Assembly (NCBI GenBank): GCA_024346835.1
Contig: AP024866.1
Location: 2,852,001-2,916,000 of the forward strand
Length of the DNA stretch: 64,000 nt
Source: Vibrio comitans
GTDB taxonomy: Bacteria > Pseudomonadota > Gammaproteobacteria > Enterobacterales > Vibrionaceae
Direction: 5' to 3'
The translations under genes were made by a program, and so were the position numbers. Position 1 is the stretch's first letter; each line of letters starts with the position of its first letter. The notes below the pieces were generated by a model that saw nothing but the letters and a program-made list of their open reading frames with translations, was not told where the DNA came from and made no database searches. Shown here piece after piece: positions 49,873 through 60,166 of this stretch.

Positions 49873-51516
49873 ATGTTAAAGAAAACTGCAGTGGCATCAC
49901 TTGTAGTCGGACTGTTAACTACAGGAGCGACCTTCGCTAATACAGAAATCAAACAAGGTGGTGAGATTACTGTACCTGCGATCGGCACTGGTTTTGTTGA
50001 AAACTTTAACCCTTATACCCAAAAAGATATCGTTGCTGGAACAATGTTCGAGCCACTATTCATTCATAACGGCAAAACTGGTGAAATTGAGCCTCGTATC
50101 GCTGAGTCTATCACCCAATCTGAAGACCTAATGACCATCACTATCAAGGTTCGCCCGAACCTAAAGTGGTCTGATGGCAAACCTCTTACTGCTGAAGACG
50201 TTGCATACAGCTACGCACTAACTAAAGACAACAAAGCTTTTGACGTTAAAGGTATGTGGAGTGGTTACACTGACAGCATTACCGCTACTGATGACACAAC
50301 TGTTGTTATCAATATGGCAAAAGCAGACTCTACTTTCATCTGGGGTCTTAAAGACTACTACATCGTTCCTAAGCACGTATGGAGCAAAGTAGAAAATCTA
50401 ACTACCTTCACTAACCCTAACCCTGTTGGTAACGGTCCTATGACTGAGGTTGCTCTTATGACTCCTCAGCAAGTTAAGCTTTGTCGTAACCCTCATTACT
50501 GGCAGGCAGAACAAGGTCGTCCATACCTAGATTGTATCACTGCGCGTTCTTACAACGATAACTCGCAAATCCAAGCAGCACTTATGAAAGGCGAAATCGA
50601 CTGGGCATCTAACTTTGTTGCTGACATCGATAAAACCTTCGTTGAGCGCGATCCAGAGAACAACCACTACTGGTACCCAGCGAACGATGCTATCCAACTT
50701 TACTTGAACACTAAGAAAGCACCACTGGATGACATAAACGTTCGTCGCGCACTTTCTATGGCGCTTGACCGTGAAGATATTGTTGAATTCGCAGCTTACG
50801 GCTACCCAACAGCTAACCACTACATGGGCGGTTTAGGTCAGTACTTTGAAGCGTATGTTAACCAAGATATCGAGAAGAAATTCGCGCAATACTCTACTTA
50901 CAACTTTGACGAAGCAAATCGTCTTCTTGACGAAGCTGGCCTAAAAGACACCAATGGTGACGGCATCCGTAACATGCCAAACGGCGAAAACGTTGAGTTT
51001 GACATTGAAGTAGTAAGTGGCTGGACTGACTGGGTTCAAACCGTGCAAATGGTTTCTGAGTACTTCGAAGAAGTTGGCGTTAAAGCAAACGTTAAGACTG
51101 TTGACTGGTCTGTATACGACAAGAACTTGAAAGAAGGTGGCTACGACATCTCTATCAACTGGTCTAACACTAACAACGCACACCCTATCCAAGCATACCA
51201 AGACTACTTCTCAGCGAGTGCTGTAGGTAAGAGCTGGCACGCAGGTCACGGTGTATTCTCACAAGAGATCTCTGACAAGATTGATGCATTTACTCAAACT
51301 ACAGACGAGAAAGTTCAACGTGAAATCCTGAACGAGCTAGAAGAATTTGCAGCAGAACAAGTTGCGTTCATTCCTCTATTCTCTAACCCAACTTGGTTCC
51401 AATACCGCACAGAGAAAGTTGTAGGCTGGCCGGATGCTGAAAACCCATACATCCACCCTAACTACTACCAAGCGGACAAAAAAGTGAAAATCCTAGATCA
51501 CCTTCACGCAAAATAA
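49873..51516 (+). CDS. ABC transporter substrate-binding protein (family 5)
   Basis: This 547-residue periplasmic binding protein has a signal peptide (cleavage probably after GATFA, residue 22) and the SBP_bac_5 plan shared by peptide and oligosaccharide receptors. Features include FEPLFIHNGKTGEIEPRIAES, LKWSDGKPLTAEDVAYSY and the RRALSMALDRE segment. The linked LacI repressor and carbohydrate-enzyme-like gene, and the rich aromatic content, make an oligosaccharide more likely than a peptide. Codon use is strongly biased, suggesting high expression when induced. First gene of a five-gene transporter run. Confidence 0.92.
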   Translation: MLKKTAVASLVVGLLTTGATFANTEIKQGGEITVPAIGTGFVENFNPYTQKDIVAGTMFEPLFIHNGKTGEIEPRIAESITQSEDLMTITIKVRPNLKWSDGKPLTAEDVAYSYALTKDNKAFDVKGMWSGYTDSITATDDTTVVINMAKADSTFIWGLKDYYIVPKHVWSKVENLTTFTNPNPVGNGPMTEVALMTPQQVKLCRNPHYWQAEQGRPYLDCITARSYNDNSQIQAALMKGEIDWASNFVADIDKTFVERDPENNHYWYPANDAIQLYLNTKKAPLDDINVRRALSMALDREDIVEFAAYGYPTANHYMGGLGQYFEAYVNQDIEKKFAQYSTYNFDEANRLLDEAGLKDTNGDGIRNMPNGENVEFDIEVVSGWTDWVQTVQMVSEYFEEVGVKANVKTVDWSVYDKNLKEGGYDISINWSNTNNAHPIQAYQDYFSASAVGKSWHAGHGVFSQEISDKIDAFTQTTDEKVQREILNELEEFAAEQVAFIPLFSNPTWFQYRTEKVVGWPDAENPYIHPNYYQADKKVKILDHLHAK

Positions 51517-51571
51517 TTAAAACCCACTGAGGACTACCTATCCGGTAGTCCTCCATTCCCAGGAAAGACCT

Positions 51572-52546
51572 ATGAATTTTGTACTCCGTAGATTTAGCTT
51601 CTATTTGACGGCGTTCTTTGTCGCAATAACATTCAACTTCTTCTTGCCTCGCGTTATGCCTGGTAGTCCAGTTGATGCTTTATTTGCGGCTGCGGGCGGT
51701 AAAATGGACATGGCCCAGATGGATGCGGTAAAAGAAATGTACGGCTTCGTTGATGGTAGCCTATTCGAACAATACATCGCATACATCAAGAGTGTTTTCA
51801 CTCTAGACCTTGGCCCATCGGTCTTGATGTTCCCGACCGAAGTAACCAAAGTGATCGGTATGTCCCTACCGTGGACTATGTTCCTAGCCCTAGGCTCACT
51901 GATTGTTGCTCTAATCATTGGCGTTAGCATCGGTACTTACGCTTCTTACCGCCGTGAAGGCCTATTCGGTCAAATCGTTCCACCAGTGTTAGCATTCATC
52001 AGTAACTTCCCATACGTTGTTACAGCACTACTACTTTTCTACATTTTTGCTCTACAGCTAGAAATGTTCCCTCTGGGTTACACCTATGACCCAATGATTA
52101 CTCCAGGATTTACTTGGGAGTTCATAAGCAGCGTAGCAAAACACGCCGTACTCCCAATGGGTTCGATGATTCTTGTGGGCATCGCAACTTGGGTATTCAA
52201 CATGCGTAACGCAATGATCAACGTACTAGGTGAAGACTACGTGACCATGGCTGAAGCAAAAGGCCTATCAAGCTTCCGTGTTATGTACCGTTACGCAGGA
52301 CGCAACGCGATTCTTCCAGTAGCAACAGCGATTGCAATGGCGATTGGTTTCTCATTTGCTGGATCCATCCTTACAGAGGTTGTATTCAACTACCAAGGCC
52401 TTGGCAACATGCTACTTAAGGGCATCACCGCTCGTGATTACCCTCTAATTCAAGCAATCCTACTAATTTTGGTTACAGCAGTACTAGCAGCAAACTTCAT
52501 TGCTGACCTACTGTACGTTTGGCTAGACCCTCGCATTGACGATTAA
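51572..52546 (+). CDS. ABC transporter permease (DppB type)
   Basis: This 324-residue inner-membrane permease has about six helices and the DppB signature: an N-terminal helix, a long periplasmic loop, then the EAA-loop (YVTMAEAKGLSSFRVMYRYAGRNA). It forms the channel with the next gene's product. It lies 55 bases after the binding-protein gene, and the permease pair is separated by nine bases. Confidence 0.94.
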   Translation: MNFVLRRFSFYLTAFFVAITFNFFLPRVMPGSPVDALFAAAGGKMDMAQMDAVKEMYGFVDGSLFEQYIAYIKSVFTLDLGPSVLMFPTEVTKVIGMSLPWTMFLALGSLIVALIIGVSIGTYASYRREGLFGQIVPPVLAFISNFPYVVTALLLFYIFALQLEMFPLGYTYDPMITPGFTWEFISSVAKHAVLPMGSMILVGIATWVFNMRNAMINVLGEDYVTMAEAKGLSSFRVMYRYAGRNAILPVATAIAMAIGFSFAGSILTEVVFNYQGLGNMLLKGITARDYPLIQAILLILVTAVLAANFIADLLYVWLDPRIDD

Positions 52547-52555
52547 GGTTTGATA

Positions 52556-53539
52556 ATGAAAAAGTTAACTGCACACATTGATACGTCCGAGTTCCCTACA
52601 GGTCGTGCGCGAGGTCTAGCAACGACACTGCGCAAGCTCAAAGGCACTCTACAAGACTTCTTTAACGGAAACCCACCAGCAATTATTGGTACTTTCCTAA
52701 TTACTATCATCCTAGCTGGTGCGCTTTTCTCGCCAGTATTGGTAACACATGATCCAGAACGACGCGTAGCTCGCGCACACCAAGAGCCTAGCTCAGAGCA
52801 CTTCTTTGGGACAACCCGTAGTGGTCGTGATGTGTACAGCCAAGTGCTACACGGTGGTAAGAAATCTCTAACTGTGGCTTTGTCTGCTGGCATTATCGCA
52901 ATGACACTAGCAGTAGCGGTTGGCGTTACTTCTGGCTACATGGGTGGCAAAGTTGATGAGTGGATGAACTTCGTGACTAACGTGTTCTTGGTATTCCCTC
53001 AGCTACCGCTGTTGATAGTACTCGCCGCCTTCCTCGGACAGGTCAGCTCATTAGTCATAACCTTGTTGCTCGGACTCACATCCTGGCCATGGGGGGCACG
53101 TGTTATCCGTTCGCAAACCATGGCTTTAAGAAACAAAGAATACATCATCTCAGCAGAGGTAATGGGTGAGTCAAAGATTCGCATCATCCTTGTTGAGATT
53201 CTACCAAACCTAACGTCTATCGTTTTCGGTGGTTTCCTTGGTGCGGTTATCTATGCAATGGGCGCAGAAGCAGGTCTAGGTATCCTTGGTCTAGGTGATG
53301 CAACAGAAGTGAGCTGGGGCTCAATGTTGTACTGGGCACAGACTTCAGCCGCTCTTTACACTGGCGCTTGGTGGGAAATGATTGTTCCAGCTCTTGCTCT
53401 AGCGATCACTGGTGGTGCACTAGCTCTAATCAACATGTCGATTGACCAAGTAAGTAACCCGAAACTGAAAACTGGTGCTCATATGAAGCTATGGGCGAAA
53501 ATGAAGAAAGACGCTGACAAACGTCGAGGCCTAGCATGA
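52556..53539 (+). CDS. ABC transporter permease (DppC type)
   Basis: This 327-residue permease has an N-terminal extension, one early helix, the conserved FGTTRSGRDVYSQVLHG segment of DppC-like proteins, and the EAA loop near YIISAEVMGESKIRI. I chose the ATG at 52556 with AAGG upstream; the TTG at 52550 is less likely. Its stop overlaps the start of the next ATPase gene by four bases. Confidence 0.94.
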   Translation: MKKLTAHIDTSEFPTGRARGLATTLRKLKGTLQDFFNGNPPAIIGTFLITIILAGALFSPVLVTHDPERRVARAHQEPSSEHFFGTTRSGRDVYSQVLHGGKKSLTVALSAGIIAMTLAVAVGVTSGYMGGKVDEWMNFVTNVFLVFPQLPLLIVLAAFLGQVSSLVITLLLGLTSWPWGARVIRSQTMALRNKEYIISAEVMGESKIRIILVEILPNLTSIVFGGFLGAVIYAMGAEAGLGILGLGDATEVSWGSMLYWAQTSAALYTGAWWEMIVPALALAITGGALALINMSIDQVSNPKLKTGAHMKLWAKMKKDADKRRGLA

Positions 53540-54495
53540 ACCAACAACCTCTATTAGAAATTAACAACCTATGTGTTGATTACGTGTCACCAAACGGTGT
53601 GGCACGCGCAGTAAACAATGTCAGCCTAGAAATCAAACCAGGCGAAACCTTAGGCATCGCAGGTGAATCAGGTTGTGGTAAGAGTACGCTAGCATTTGCT
53701 ATCGCTCGACTGCATAAAGCGCCGGCGCTGATCTCTGAAGGCGAGATTCTATACAAAGGCACTGACATTCTAAAGATGAATGACAAGGCGTTGCGTGAGT
53801 TCCGTTGGAATGAAACCTCGGTAGTATTCCAGAGTGCAATGAACTCACTTAACCCCGTAATTACCATTGGCGAACAGCTTACAGATGTAATTCTGGCGCA
53901 CAAAAGAGTAACGCTAAAGGAAGCTCGTGAGAAAGCAGTTGAACTGCTGAAAATTGTCGGTATCCACGGCGATCGCCTATCAAGCTTTCCACACCAATTA
54001 TCGGGTGGCATGCGTCAGCGTGTTGTTATCGCGATTGCACTAGCACTTGAGCCAAAGCTCATCATTATGGATGAACCAACTACAGCACTTGATGTGGTCG
54101 TAGAACGTGAAATTCTGAATGAACTTTACGATCTAAAAACTAAGTTTGGTTTCTCAATTCTATTTATCAGCCACGATTTGAGCTTGATGGGTGAGATTGC
54201 AGACCGTATTGGTGTGATGTACGCAGGTAACCTAATTGAAATTGGTGAAGCAGAAAAAGTATTCCGCGATCCAGTTCACCCGTACACCAAAGGCTTAGTT
54301 TCTTCATTCCCAAGCATTCACGGTCCAAAGACACGCCTACACGGTATCCCAGGTAACCCAGTTAACCTGCTTAAGATACCTCAAGGCTGTAACTTCCAAG
54401 ACCGTTGTAATGACTGTTTTGCTGATTGCATGAAAACCGAGCCGCAACTTATTGAAGTGCTTCCACACCACCACGCTGCATGTAACTTGCTGTAA
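53536..54495 (+). CDS. ABC transporter ATP-binding protein (DppD type)
   Basis: This 319-residue ATPase has Walker A GESGCGKST near residue 40, signature LSGGMRQR, Walker B LIIMDEPTTALD, and the C-terminal oligopeptide-type extension with a four-cysteine cluster (CNFQDRCNDCFADC) that may bind an iron-sulfur cluster. It pairs with the next gene's ATPase. The start overlaps the permease end by four bases (ATGA). Confidence 0.95.
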   Translation: MNQQPLLEINNLCVDYVSPNGVARAVNNVSLEIKPGETLGIAGESGCGKSTLAFAIARLHKAPALISEGEILYKGTDILKMNDKALREFRWNETSVVFQSAMNSLNPVITIGEQLTDVILAHKRVTLKEAREKAVELLKIVGIHGDRLSSFPHQLSGGMRQRVVIAIALALEPKLIIMDEPTTALDVVVEREILNELYDLKTKFGFSILFISHDLSLMGEIADRIGVMYAGNLIEIGEAEKVFRDPVHPYTKGLVSSFPSIHGPKTRLHGIPGNPVNLLKIPQGCNFQDRCNDCFADCMKTEPQLIEVLPHHHAACNLL

Positions 54496-54516
54496 TAGAG
54501 AAGAAAAGGGAAAACT

Positions 54517-55500
54517 ATGCAAACTAATACCCCTGAAGTAATTCTTTCGATTAAGAACCTAATCAAAGACTTTCCTATCGGCAGCAGCAAGAAAAAAGAC
54601 GCTTACATGCGTGCGGTAAATGATGTGTCATTTGACCTACGCAAAGGTGAAGCTCTGGCTATTGTTGGTGAATCTGGCTCAGGCAAGAGTACGGGTGCTC
54701 GTGTTCTGACTCGTATCTATGAAGCCACCGGTGGCAACATTGAGTTTAAGGGTCAGCCAATTGATGAGTACATCAAAGAAAATGGCAGCCTAGAGTACGC
54801 TCGTCAGGTACAAATGATCTTCCAAGACCCGTTTGGCTCTCTGAACCCAGTGCATTCTATCTACCACCACATTGCTCGCCCATTACAGATCCACGATCGT
54901 GTAGGCAAAGAAAACATTGATAGCTTGGTCTATCAACTGCTTGAGCTAGTAGGTCTATCTCCAGTTGTCGAAACGGCCGAGAAATTCCCACACGAATTAA
55001 GTGGTGGTCAGCGTCAGCGTGTTGCGATTGCGCGTGCCATCGCAGTTGACCCTGAGGTGATCCTAGCGGATGAGCCGATCTCAATGCTAGATGTGTCTGT
55101 TCGCTTAGGTATCTTGAACCTAATGTCGGACCTAAAAGACAAGCACGGCATCTCGTTTATGTACATCACTCACGATATTGCCACTGCTCGCTACTTTGCT
55201 GAGAAAACTGCGGTAATGTATGTAGGACACATGGTTGAATGGGGTAACAGTGACAAAGTGACACAAACTCCTCAGCACCCGTATACGCAGCTACTATTAT
55301 CTGCGGTACCAGAGCCTGGCCGTGGTGGTCGACGTGAATTGGATGCGAAGAAGGGTGAAATCCCTCTTTGGAAGCCAAGTAGCATTGGATGCCCTTTTGC
55401 ACCTCGTTGCCCTAAAGCGAGCGAGCAGTGTGAAAAATCATTCCCAGCAATTAGACAGCTGGCAGATGATCACTTTATCCGTTGCCACAACTACGAATAA
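54517..55500 (+). CDS. ABC transporter ATP-binding protein (DppF type)
   Basis: This 327-residue ATPase has Walker A GESGSGKST, signature LSGGQRQR, Walker B VILADEPISMLD, and the C-terminal extension with the cysteine cluster CPFAPRCPKASEQC. It is the last gene of the transporter run. A 44-base gap to the LacI gene suggests the repressor may be cotranscribed. Confidence 0.95.
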   Translation: MQTNTPEVILSIKNLIKDFPIGSSKKKDAYMRAVNDVSFDLRKGEALAIVGESGSGKSTGARVLTRIYEATGGNIEFKGQPIDEYIKENGSLEYARQVQMIFQDPFGSLNPVHSIYHHIARPLQIHDRVGKENIDSLVYQLLELVGLSPVVETAEKFPHELSGGQRQRVAIARAIAVDPEVILADEPISMLDVSVRLGILNLMSDLKDKHGISFMYITHDIATARYFAEKTAVMYVGHMVEWGNSDKVTQTPQHPYTQLLLSAVPEPGRGGRRELDAKKGEIPLWKPSSIGCPFAPRCPKASEQCEKSFPAIRQLADDHFIRCHNYE

Positions 55501-55544
55501 TTCAGACAGAAAATTTTCTATTCTGAGGTCGATAAGATTAGAAC

Positions 55545-56549
55545 ATGATTACGATAAAAGAAGTTGCCGAATATGCAAAAGTGTCTCAAGCCACGGTGTC
55601 CCGTGTCTTGAATAACCACAGCACAGTGAAAGAGGCGAACAAAGATAAAGTGTACAAAGCAATCAATGAGTTAGGATTTCAGCCGAACTCTATTGCAAAG
55701 GCTTTAGCTTCTAATCGTTCTAATAGTATTGGTGTTTTGGTGGGAGCCTTAGAGGGCTCCTTCTTTGGCAGCCTTATGAAAGAAGTAGAAAAAAAGACTC
55801 GCGATGCGAACCTGCATTTGGTTGCAACCTGCGGTCATATGGATAAAAAGGTTGAAGCTGAGTCTTTGCACTTTCTTGATTCTAGACGCGTCGATGGACT
55901 TATCGTTCATGCCGACAAACTGGAAGATGAAGATCTGATCAAGCTGACCAAGCAAGACCGTCCACTGGTTATAGTCAACAGGCACATTGAAGAGATATCA
56001 GAGCAGTGCTTTTATATCGACAATGAGCTGGGGGGCTACCTTGCGGCTAAGCACCTCATTGAACTAGGTCATCGCCACATCGGTATCATTACTGGTGATA
56101 TGAATAAAATGGACTGTCGAGAGCGATTAATCGGGTATCACAGAGCCATTAAGGAAGCGAGTATCGAGCCCAATATGGACTATGTCTATCACGGTACTTA
56201 TGAGACGGAAAGCGAGTTGAATAGGCAACGAGCACAACAGCTCCTTGATGAGCACCCTCAAGTTACCGCTGTACTCTGCCAAAATGACAACATCGCAATG
56301 GCCATCTATGACGAATGCGATCGAAGAAACCTTATTGTTGGCAAAGATATTTCCGTGATTGGTTTTGATAACAGTGCCTACTGTCGCTACATTCGACCGA
56401 CGCTGACCACAGTAAACTATCCCATTAGAGAAATCGGCATCAATGCAACCAACATGCTGTTAAATCAGCTAAATGGCAGCAAGCTACCTGTTAAAAAACG
56501 CTTCAACCCCGAGCTGGTGAAGCGCAACTCAGTACACTCAATTATTTAA
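55545..56549 (+). CDS. LacI-family transcriptional regulator
   Basis: This 334-residue repressor has an N-terminal helix-turn-helix and hinge helix (TIKEVAEYAKVSQATVSRVLNNH; PNSIAKALASNRS) and a periplasmic-binding-type effector domain. The four GAAAGCGCTTTC palindromes flanking it are typical LacI-family operators. I infer that it represses this operon and binds the imported sugar or its product. It lies between the transporter genes and the large enzyme gene. Its own expression may be autoregulated through the operon promoter. Confidence 0.93.
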   Translation: MITIKEVAEYAKVSQATVSRVLNNHSTVKEANKDKVYKAINELGFQPNSIAKALASNRSNSIGVLVGALEGSFFGSLMKEVEKKTRDANLHLVATCGHMDKKVEAESLHFLDSRRVDGLIVHADKLEDEDLIKLTKQDRPLVIVNRHIEEISEQCFYIDNELGGYLAAKHLIELGHRHIGIITGDMNKMDCRERLIGYHRAIKEASIEPNMDYVYHGTYETESELNRQRAQQLLDEHPQVTAVLCQNDNIAMAIYDECDRRNLIVGKDISVIGFDNSAYCRYIRPTLTTVNYPIREIGINATNMLLNQLNGSKLPVKKRFNPELVKRNSVHSII

Positions 56550-56617
56550 TGAATAAAGGGTCTATATCTGAGGGTTATCCCTCAGATATAGCGATATAAA
56601 AACAATAGCGTAGAAAA

Positions 56618-56629
56618 GAAAGCGCTTTC
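56618..56629 (+). promoter_or_regulatory. LacI-family operator, copy 3
   Basis: GAAAGCGCTTTC lies between the LacI gene and the 1146-residue gene, ending 24 bases before that gene's start. It indicates a separate repressed promoter for the large gene. Confidence 0.85.
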
Positions 56630-56653
56630 AAAAATTCTAAAAGGGCCTGAAAC

Positions 56654-59600
56654 ATGGAACACAATACTCTACAAGACGTGGATGGAAAGTTCGTCAATCT
56701 TGATGGTGAACGCTACTACAAGATATCCAATGTCTATCATATGAACCCATTTTTTATCAGCGTTGTTTCTGCAAGTGATCACTGGCTGTTCATCTCTTCT
56801 ACAGGAAGTCTTTCTGCAGGTCGCATTCGCCCTGAGAATGCATTATTCCCATATAAGTCAGTAGATTACATCCATGAAAGCGCCGAAAATACCGGCGCAA
56901 AATCAATCTTTAAAGTGAAAACTAGCTCAGGTGTTTCACTATGGGAACCGTTCAACACCTTCCATGACGGCCTTTATCAAGTAGAACGTAACCTCTACAA
57001 AAACAGCATTGGCGATAAAATTATATTCGAAGAGATCAACCACTCTTTGAAACTGCAATTCCAATACAGCTGGAACACCAGTGAACAGTTTGGCTTTATC
57101 CGCCAATCACAGTTAACCGATCTTTCTGGAGATAACCGTGAGATTGAGTTACTTGATGGCCTGCAAAACCTATTACCACCAGGTGCTCCTCTAGGTGCCT
57201 TGCAAACAAGAAGTGCTTTAGTTGATGCTTACAAATGGAATGAGCGCCAGCAAGGTTCTCCTCTAGCCCTGTACACCATGTATGCCAAACTTAGCGACCG
57301 CGCCGATCCTGCGGAATCGCTACTTGCAACTACCGTCTTCAGCCTTGATGACGACGCAAGCCAGATCTTACTGACCAGCTCGCAAATAGCAGCATTCAGA
57401 AAAGGATTGCCCGTTCAAGACGAGACCCTAACTAAGGGGCAGCGTGGTAGCTACCTAATCCATAAAACAATTCAGCTACAAGGCAACCAGACAAATTCTT
57501 GGATTATCGCCGCTGACATCGACAAGAGTCATAGCGACATTACTGCACTGAACGCTCAAATTGCAGTGCCTAACGACATCCGAAAACAAGTGCTTTCTAG
57601 CATCGAAGACAATCAAAAAGAATTAGTGTCTTTGATGTCTGGCGCCGATGCATGGCAGTTAACTGCTGAAGAAAACACCTCTGTTCACCACTACGCTAAC
57701 GTACTGTTCAACAACATGCGTGGTGGCGTAATCGAAAACAACTACACCTTGGATAAAGCAGACGTGGTGAAGACCATGCGTAACGCTAACCAAGCTGTGG
57801 TAGCAAAACATCAAGGCTTCTTTGCTGAGCTTGCAGATAGCTTCACTCATGCAGAGCTAGTCTCTTTGGCTAAACAAACCGACGATCAACAGCTTGTTCG
57901 TCTTGCCTATGAGTACCTACCACTAACATTTGGTCGTCGCCATGGTGACCCTAGTCGCCCTTGGAACCATTACGAAATCAAACTAAAAGACGAGCATGGC
58001 GATCGCCTACTGTCCTACCAAGGTAACTGGCGTGACATCTTCCAAAACTGGGAAGCAATGGCTCTTAGCTACCCTGGTTTTATTAAATCATTCATCGCTA
58101 AGTTCGTTAACGCATCGACCGTTGATGGCTTCAACCCTTACCGCATCACTAAAGATGGTATTGATTGGGAACTTCTTGATCCTGAAGATGAGTGGAGCAA
58201 CATCGGCTACTGGGGTGACCATCAGATCATCTACTTACTGAAGTTCTTAGAGTTGGCTGATAAGTTTGAGCATGATGAGTTGATCGCACTGCTAAATACA
58301 GAGATGTACAGCTACGCCAACGTGCCTTATGAAATTTGCGATGTAGATGGATTGTTTGCAAACCCGAAAGACACGGTTAATTTTAACGATGAGAAGCAAT
58401 CACTTATCGAGCGTAAAGTTGCAGAGCTAGGCAGTGATGGCAAGTTAGTTCTAAACAGCGACGACTCTGTTTACATGGTTAACCTACTAGAAAAGATCTT
58501 GGTTCCTCTCCTTTCTAAGCTGAGTAACCTAGTGCTTGATGGTGGTATCTGGCTAAACACTCAACGTCCAGAGTGGAACGATGCCAACAACGCTATCGTG
58601 GGTAACGGATTATCTATGGTTACGCTTTACTACATGCGTCGATATGTTTCTTTCATGCAACAGATGCTTGCTGAAGCACCTCAATACACGCAACTATCGA
58701 CTCAAGTACGTGATTGGATGGTGGCAATTGAAGCTATTTTAGCGGACGCTGAAGCCTCTATTACCGCTGGTGAGGTGACTCCTAAACTAAGATACGATGT
58801 TCTTGTTTCACTCGCGCAAGCAGCAGCAGATTATCGCAACACTGTGTATCCTACAGGCAGCTTTGGTAGCAAAGAAACCGTAGATACCGCAGAGATAAGC
58901 AAGCTACTAAACGTAAGCTTAACGGTTCTAGATAAGAGTATTCACAACAACCTTCGTGAAGATGGCCTATACAACGCTTACAACATTATCTCGTACGCAA
59001 AAGATAGCGTGACAGTAGAAGAGTTGTATCCAATGCTAGAAGGTCAAGTAGCGGTGTTAAGCTCTGGTTTACTCGAGCCTCAAGAAACCAAGCAGTTATT
59101 AGACAAGCTATACGCTAGCGAAATGTATCGCCAAGACCAGAAGAGCTTTATGCTTTACCCTGATCGTGACTTGACGCCATTCATGGAGAAAAACCAAGTC
59201 ACCAAACAGCAAATTGCAGGCTCAAGCCTTCTGAACTCAATGGTAGAAAAAGGCGATAAACGTCTTGTTCAACAAAGCACGGCCGACCATTTCCACTTTA
59301 ATGCTAGTTTTGAAAATCGTGACTACCTAAATGCCGCAATCAGTAGCATCAAATGTGACTACCCAGAAGCCACAGAAGCACAATGGCAAGAGATCAATGC
59401 CCTTTACGAGCAGGTCTTCAACCATAAAGCCTTCACTGGTCGCTCGGGTACCATGTTCGGTTATGAAGGTTTGGGTTGTATCTATTGGCACATGGTGTCC
59501 AAACTACTATTAGCGGTTCAAGAGAACTACTCTATTGCGCTAGAACAAGATGCCGATAGCGAAGTGACCAAAGCCCTTGCTGACTACTACTACCGCGTAC

Positions 59601-60094
59601 GTGAAGGTATTGGCTTTAACAAAACAGCAAGTAACTATGGTGCCTTCCCTACTGACCCATACTCGCACACACCTAAGCAAGCAGGTGCTCAGCAGCCGGG
59701 TATGACAGGGCAAGTAAAAGAAGAAATCATTACTCGTTTTGTAGAGCTTGGTATTCAAGTGAAAGAGGGGGCTATTCAATTAAACCCTTCACTACTTAAC
59801 AGCAGTGAGTTTTTGAATGAAGCGGTTACCTTTAGCTACCTTGATATTCAAGGCGAAGCCAAAGAGATCCCTCTAGCGGTGGGCCAACTGGCATTCACCT
59901 ACTGCCAAGTACCATTTGTGTACCAAGTAGCATCTGAAAATGAAACCTCTGTTGAGGTATGCTTTGCAGATGGATCAGTAGTCACCATGCCAAACAACGG
60001 CCTAACAGCCGAAGTATGCCAAGAACTATTTAGTCGCTCAGGAAAAGTCACTCAAGTGCGTTGCCTCGTGGCTCAGTCAGCTCTTCGTAGCTAA
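56654..60094 (+). CDS. Large cytoplasmic protein, putative GH94-like (alpha/alpha)6-barrel glycoside phosphorylase/hydrolase
   Basis: This 1146-residue protein has no signal peptide, so it should be cytoplasmic. I do not recognise it as a characterised enzyme. The first 270 or so residues look like a beta-sandwich (many short strands; NPFFISVVSASDHWLF). The middle is helical, with GYWGDHQIIYLL near residue 516 and PEWNDANNAIVGNG with Trp641-Asn642-Asp643, comparable to the WND motif that holds the catalytic Asp of cellobiose- and chitobiose-phosphorylases (GH94). The LDGLQNLLPPG segment also recalls such enzymes. I infer cleavage of an imported oligosaccharide. Specificity, and phosphorolysis versus hydrolysis, are unknown. 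Confidence 0.55.
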   Translation: MEHNTLQDVDGKFVNLDGERYYKISNVYHMNPFFISVVSASDHWLFISSTGSLSAGRIRPENALFPYKSVDYIHESAENTGAKSIFKVKTSSGVSLWEPFNTFHDGLYQVERNLYKNSIGDKIIFEEINHSLKLQFQYSWNTSEQFGFIRQSQLTDLSGDNREIELLDGLQNLLPPGAPLGALQTRSALVDAYKWNERQQGSPLALYTMYAKLSDRADPAESLLATTVFSLDDDASQILLTSSQIAAFRKGLPVQDETLTKGQRGSYLIHKTIQLQGNQTNSWIIAADIDKSHSDITALNAQIAVPNDIRKQVLSSIEDNQKELVSLMSGADAWQLTAEENTSVHHYANVLFNNMRGGVIENNYTLDKADVVKTMRNANQAVVAKHQGFFAELADSFTHAELVSLAKQTDDQQLVRLAYEYLPLTFGRRHGDPSRPWNHYEIKLKDEHGDRLLSYQGNWRDIFQNWEAMALSYPGFIKSFIAKFVNASTVDGFNPYRITKDGIDWELLDPEDEWSNIGYWGDHQIIYLLKFLELADKFEHDELIALLNTEMYSYANVPYEICDVDGLFANPKDTVNFNDEKQSLIERKVAELGSDGKLVLNSDDSVYMVNLLEKILVPLLSKLSNLVLDGGIWLNTQRPEWNDANNAIVGNGLSMVTLYYMRRYVSFMQQMLAEAPQYTQLSTQVRDWMVAIEAILADAEASITAGEVTPKLRYDVLVSLAQAAADYRNTVYPTGSFGSKETVDTAEISKLLNVSLTVLDKSIHNNLREDGLYNAYNIISYAKDSVTVEELYPMLEGQVAVLSSGLLEPQETKQLLDKLYASEMYRQDQKSFMLYPDRDLTPFMEKNQVTKQQIAGSSLLNSMVEKGDKRLVQQSTADHFHFNASFENRDYLNAAISSIKCDYPEATEAQWQEINALYEQVFNHKAFTGRSGTMFGYEGLGCIYWHMVSKLLLAVQENYSIALEQDADSEVTKALADYYYRVREGIGFNKTASNYGAFPTDPYSHTPKQAGAQQPGMTGQVKEEIITRFVELGIQVKEGAIQLNPSLLNSSEFLNEAVTFSYLDIQGEAKEIPLAVGQLAFTYCQVPFVYQVASENETSVEVCFADGSVVTMPNNGLTAEVCQELFSRSGKVTQVRCLVAQSALRS

Positions 60095-60166
60095 TAACTA
60101 CCATTGAAAAACAAAGGCCTCAGCAAAATGCTGAGGCCTTTTAGTTTACTATGATCCAATTGCTTA

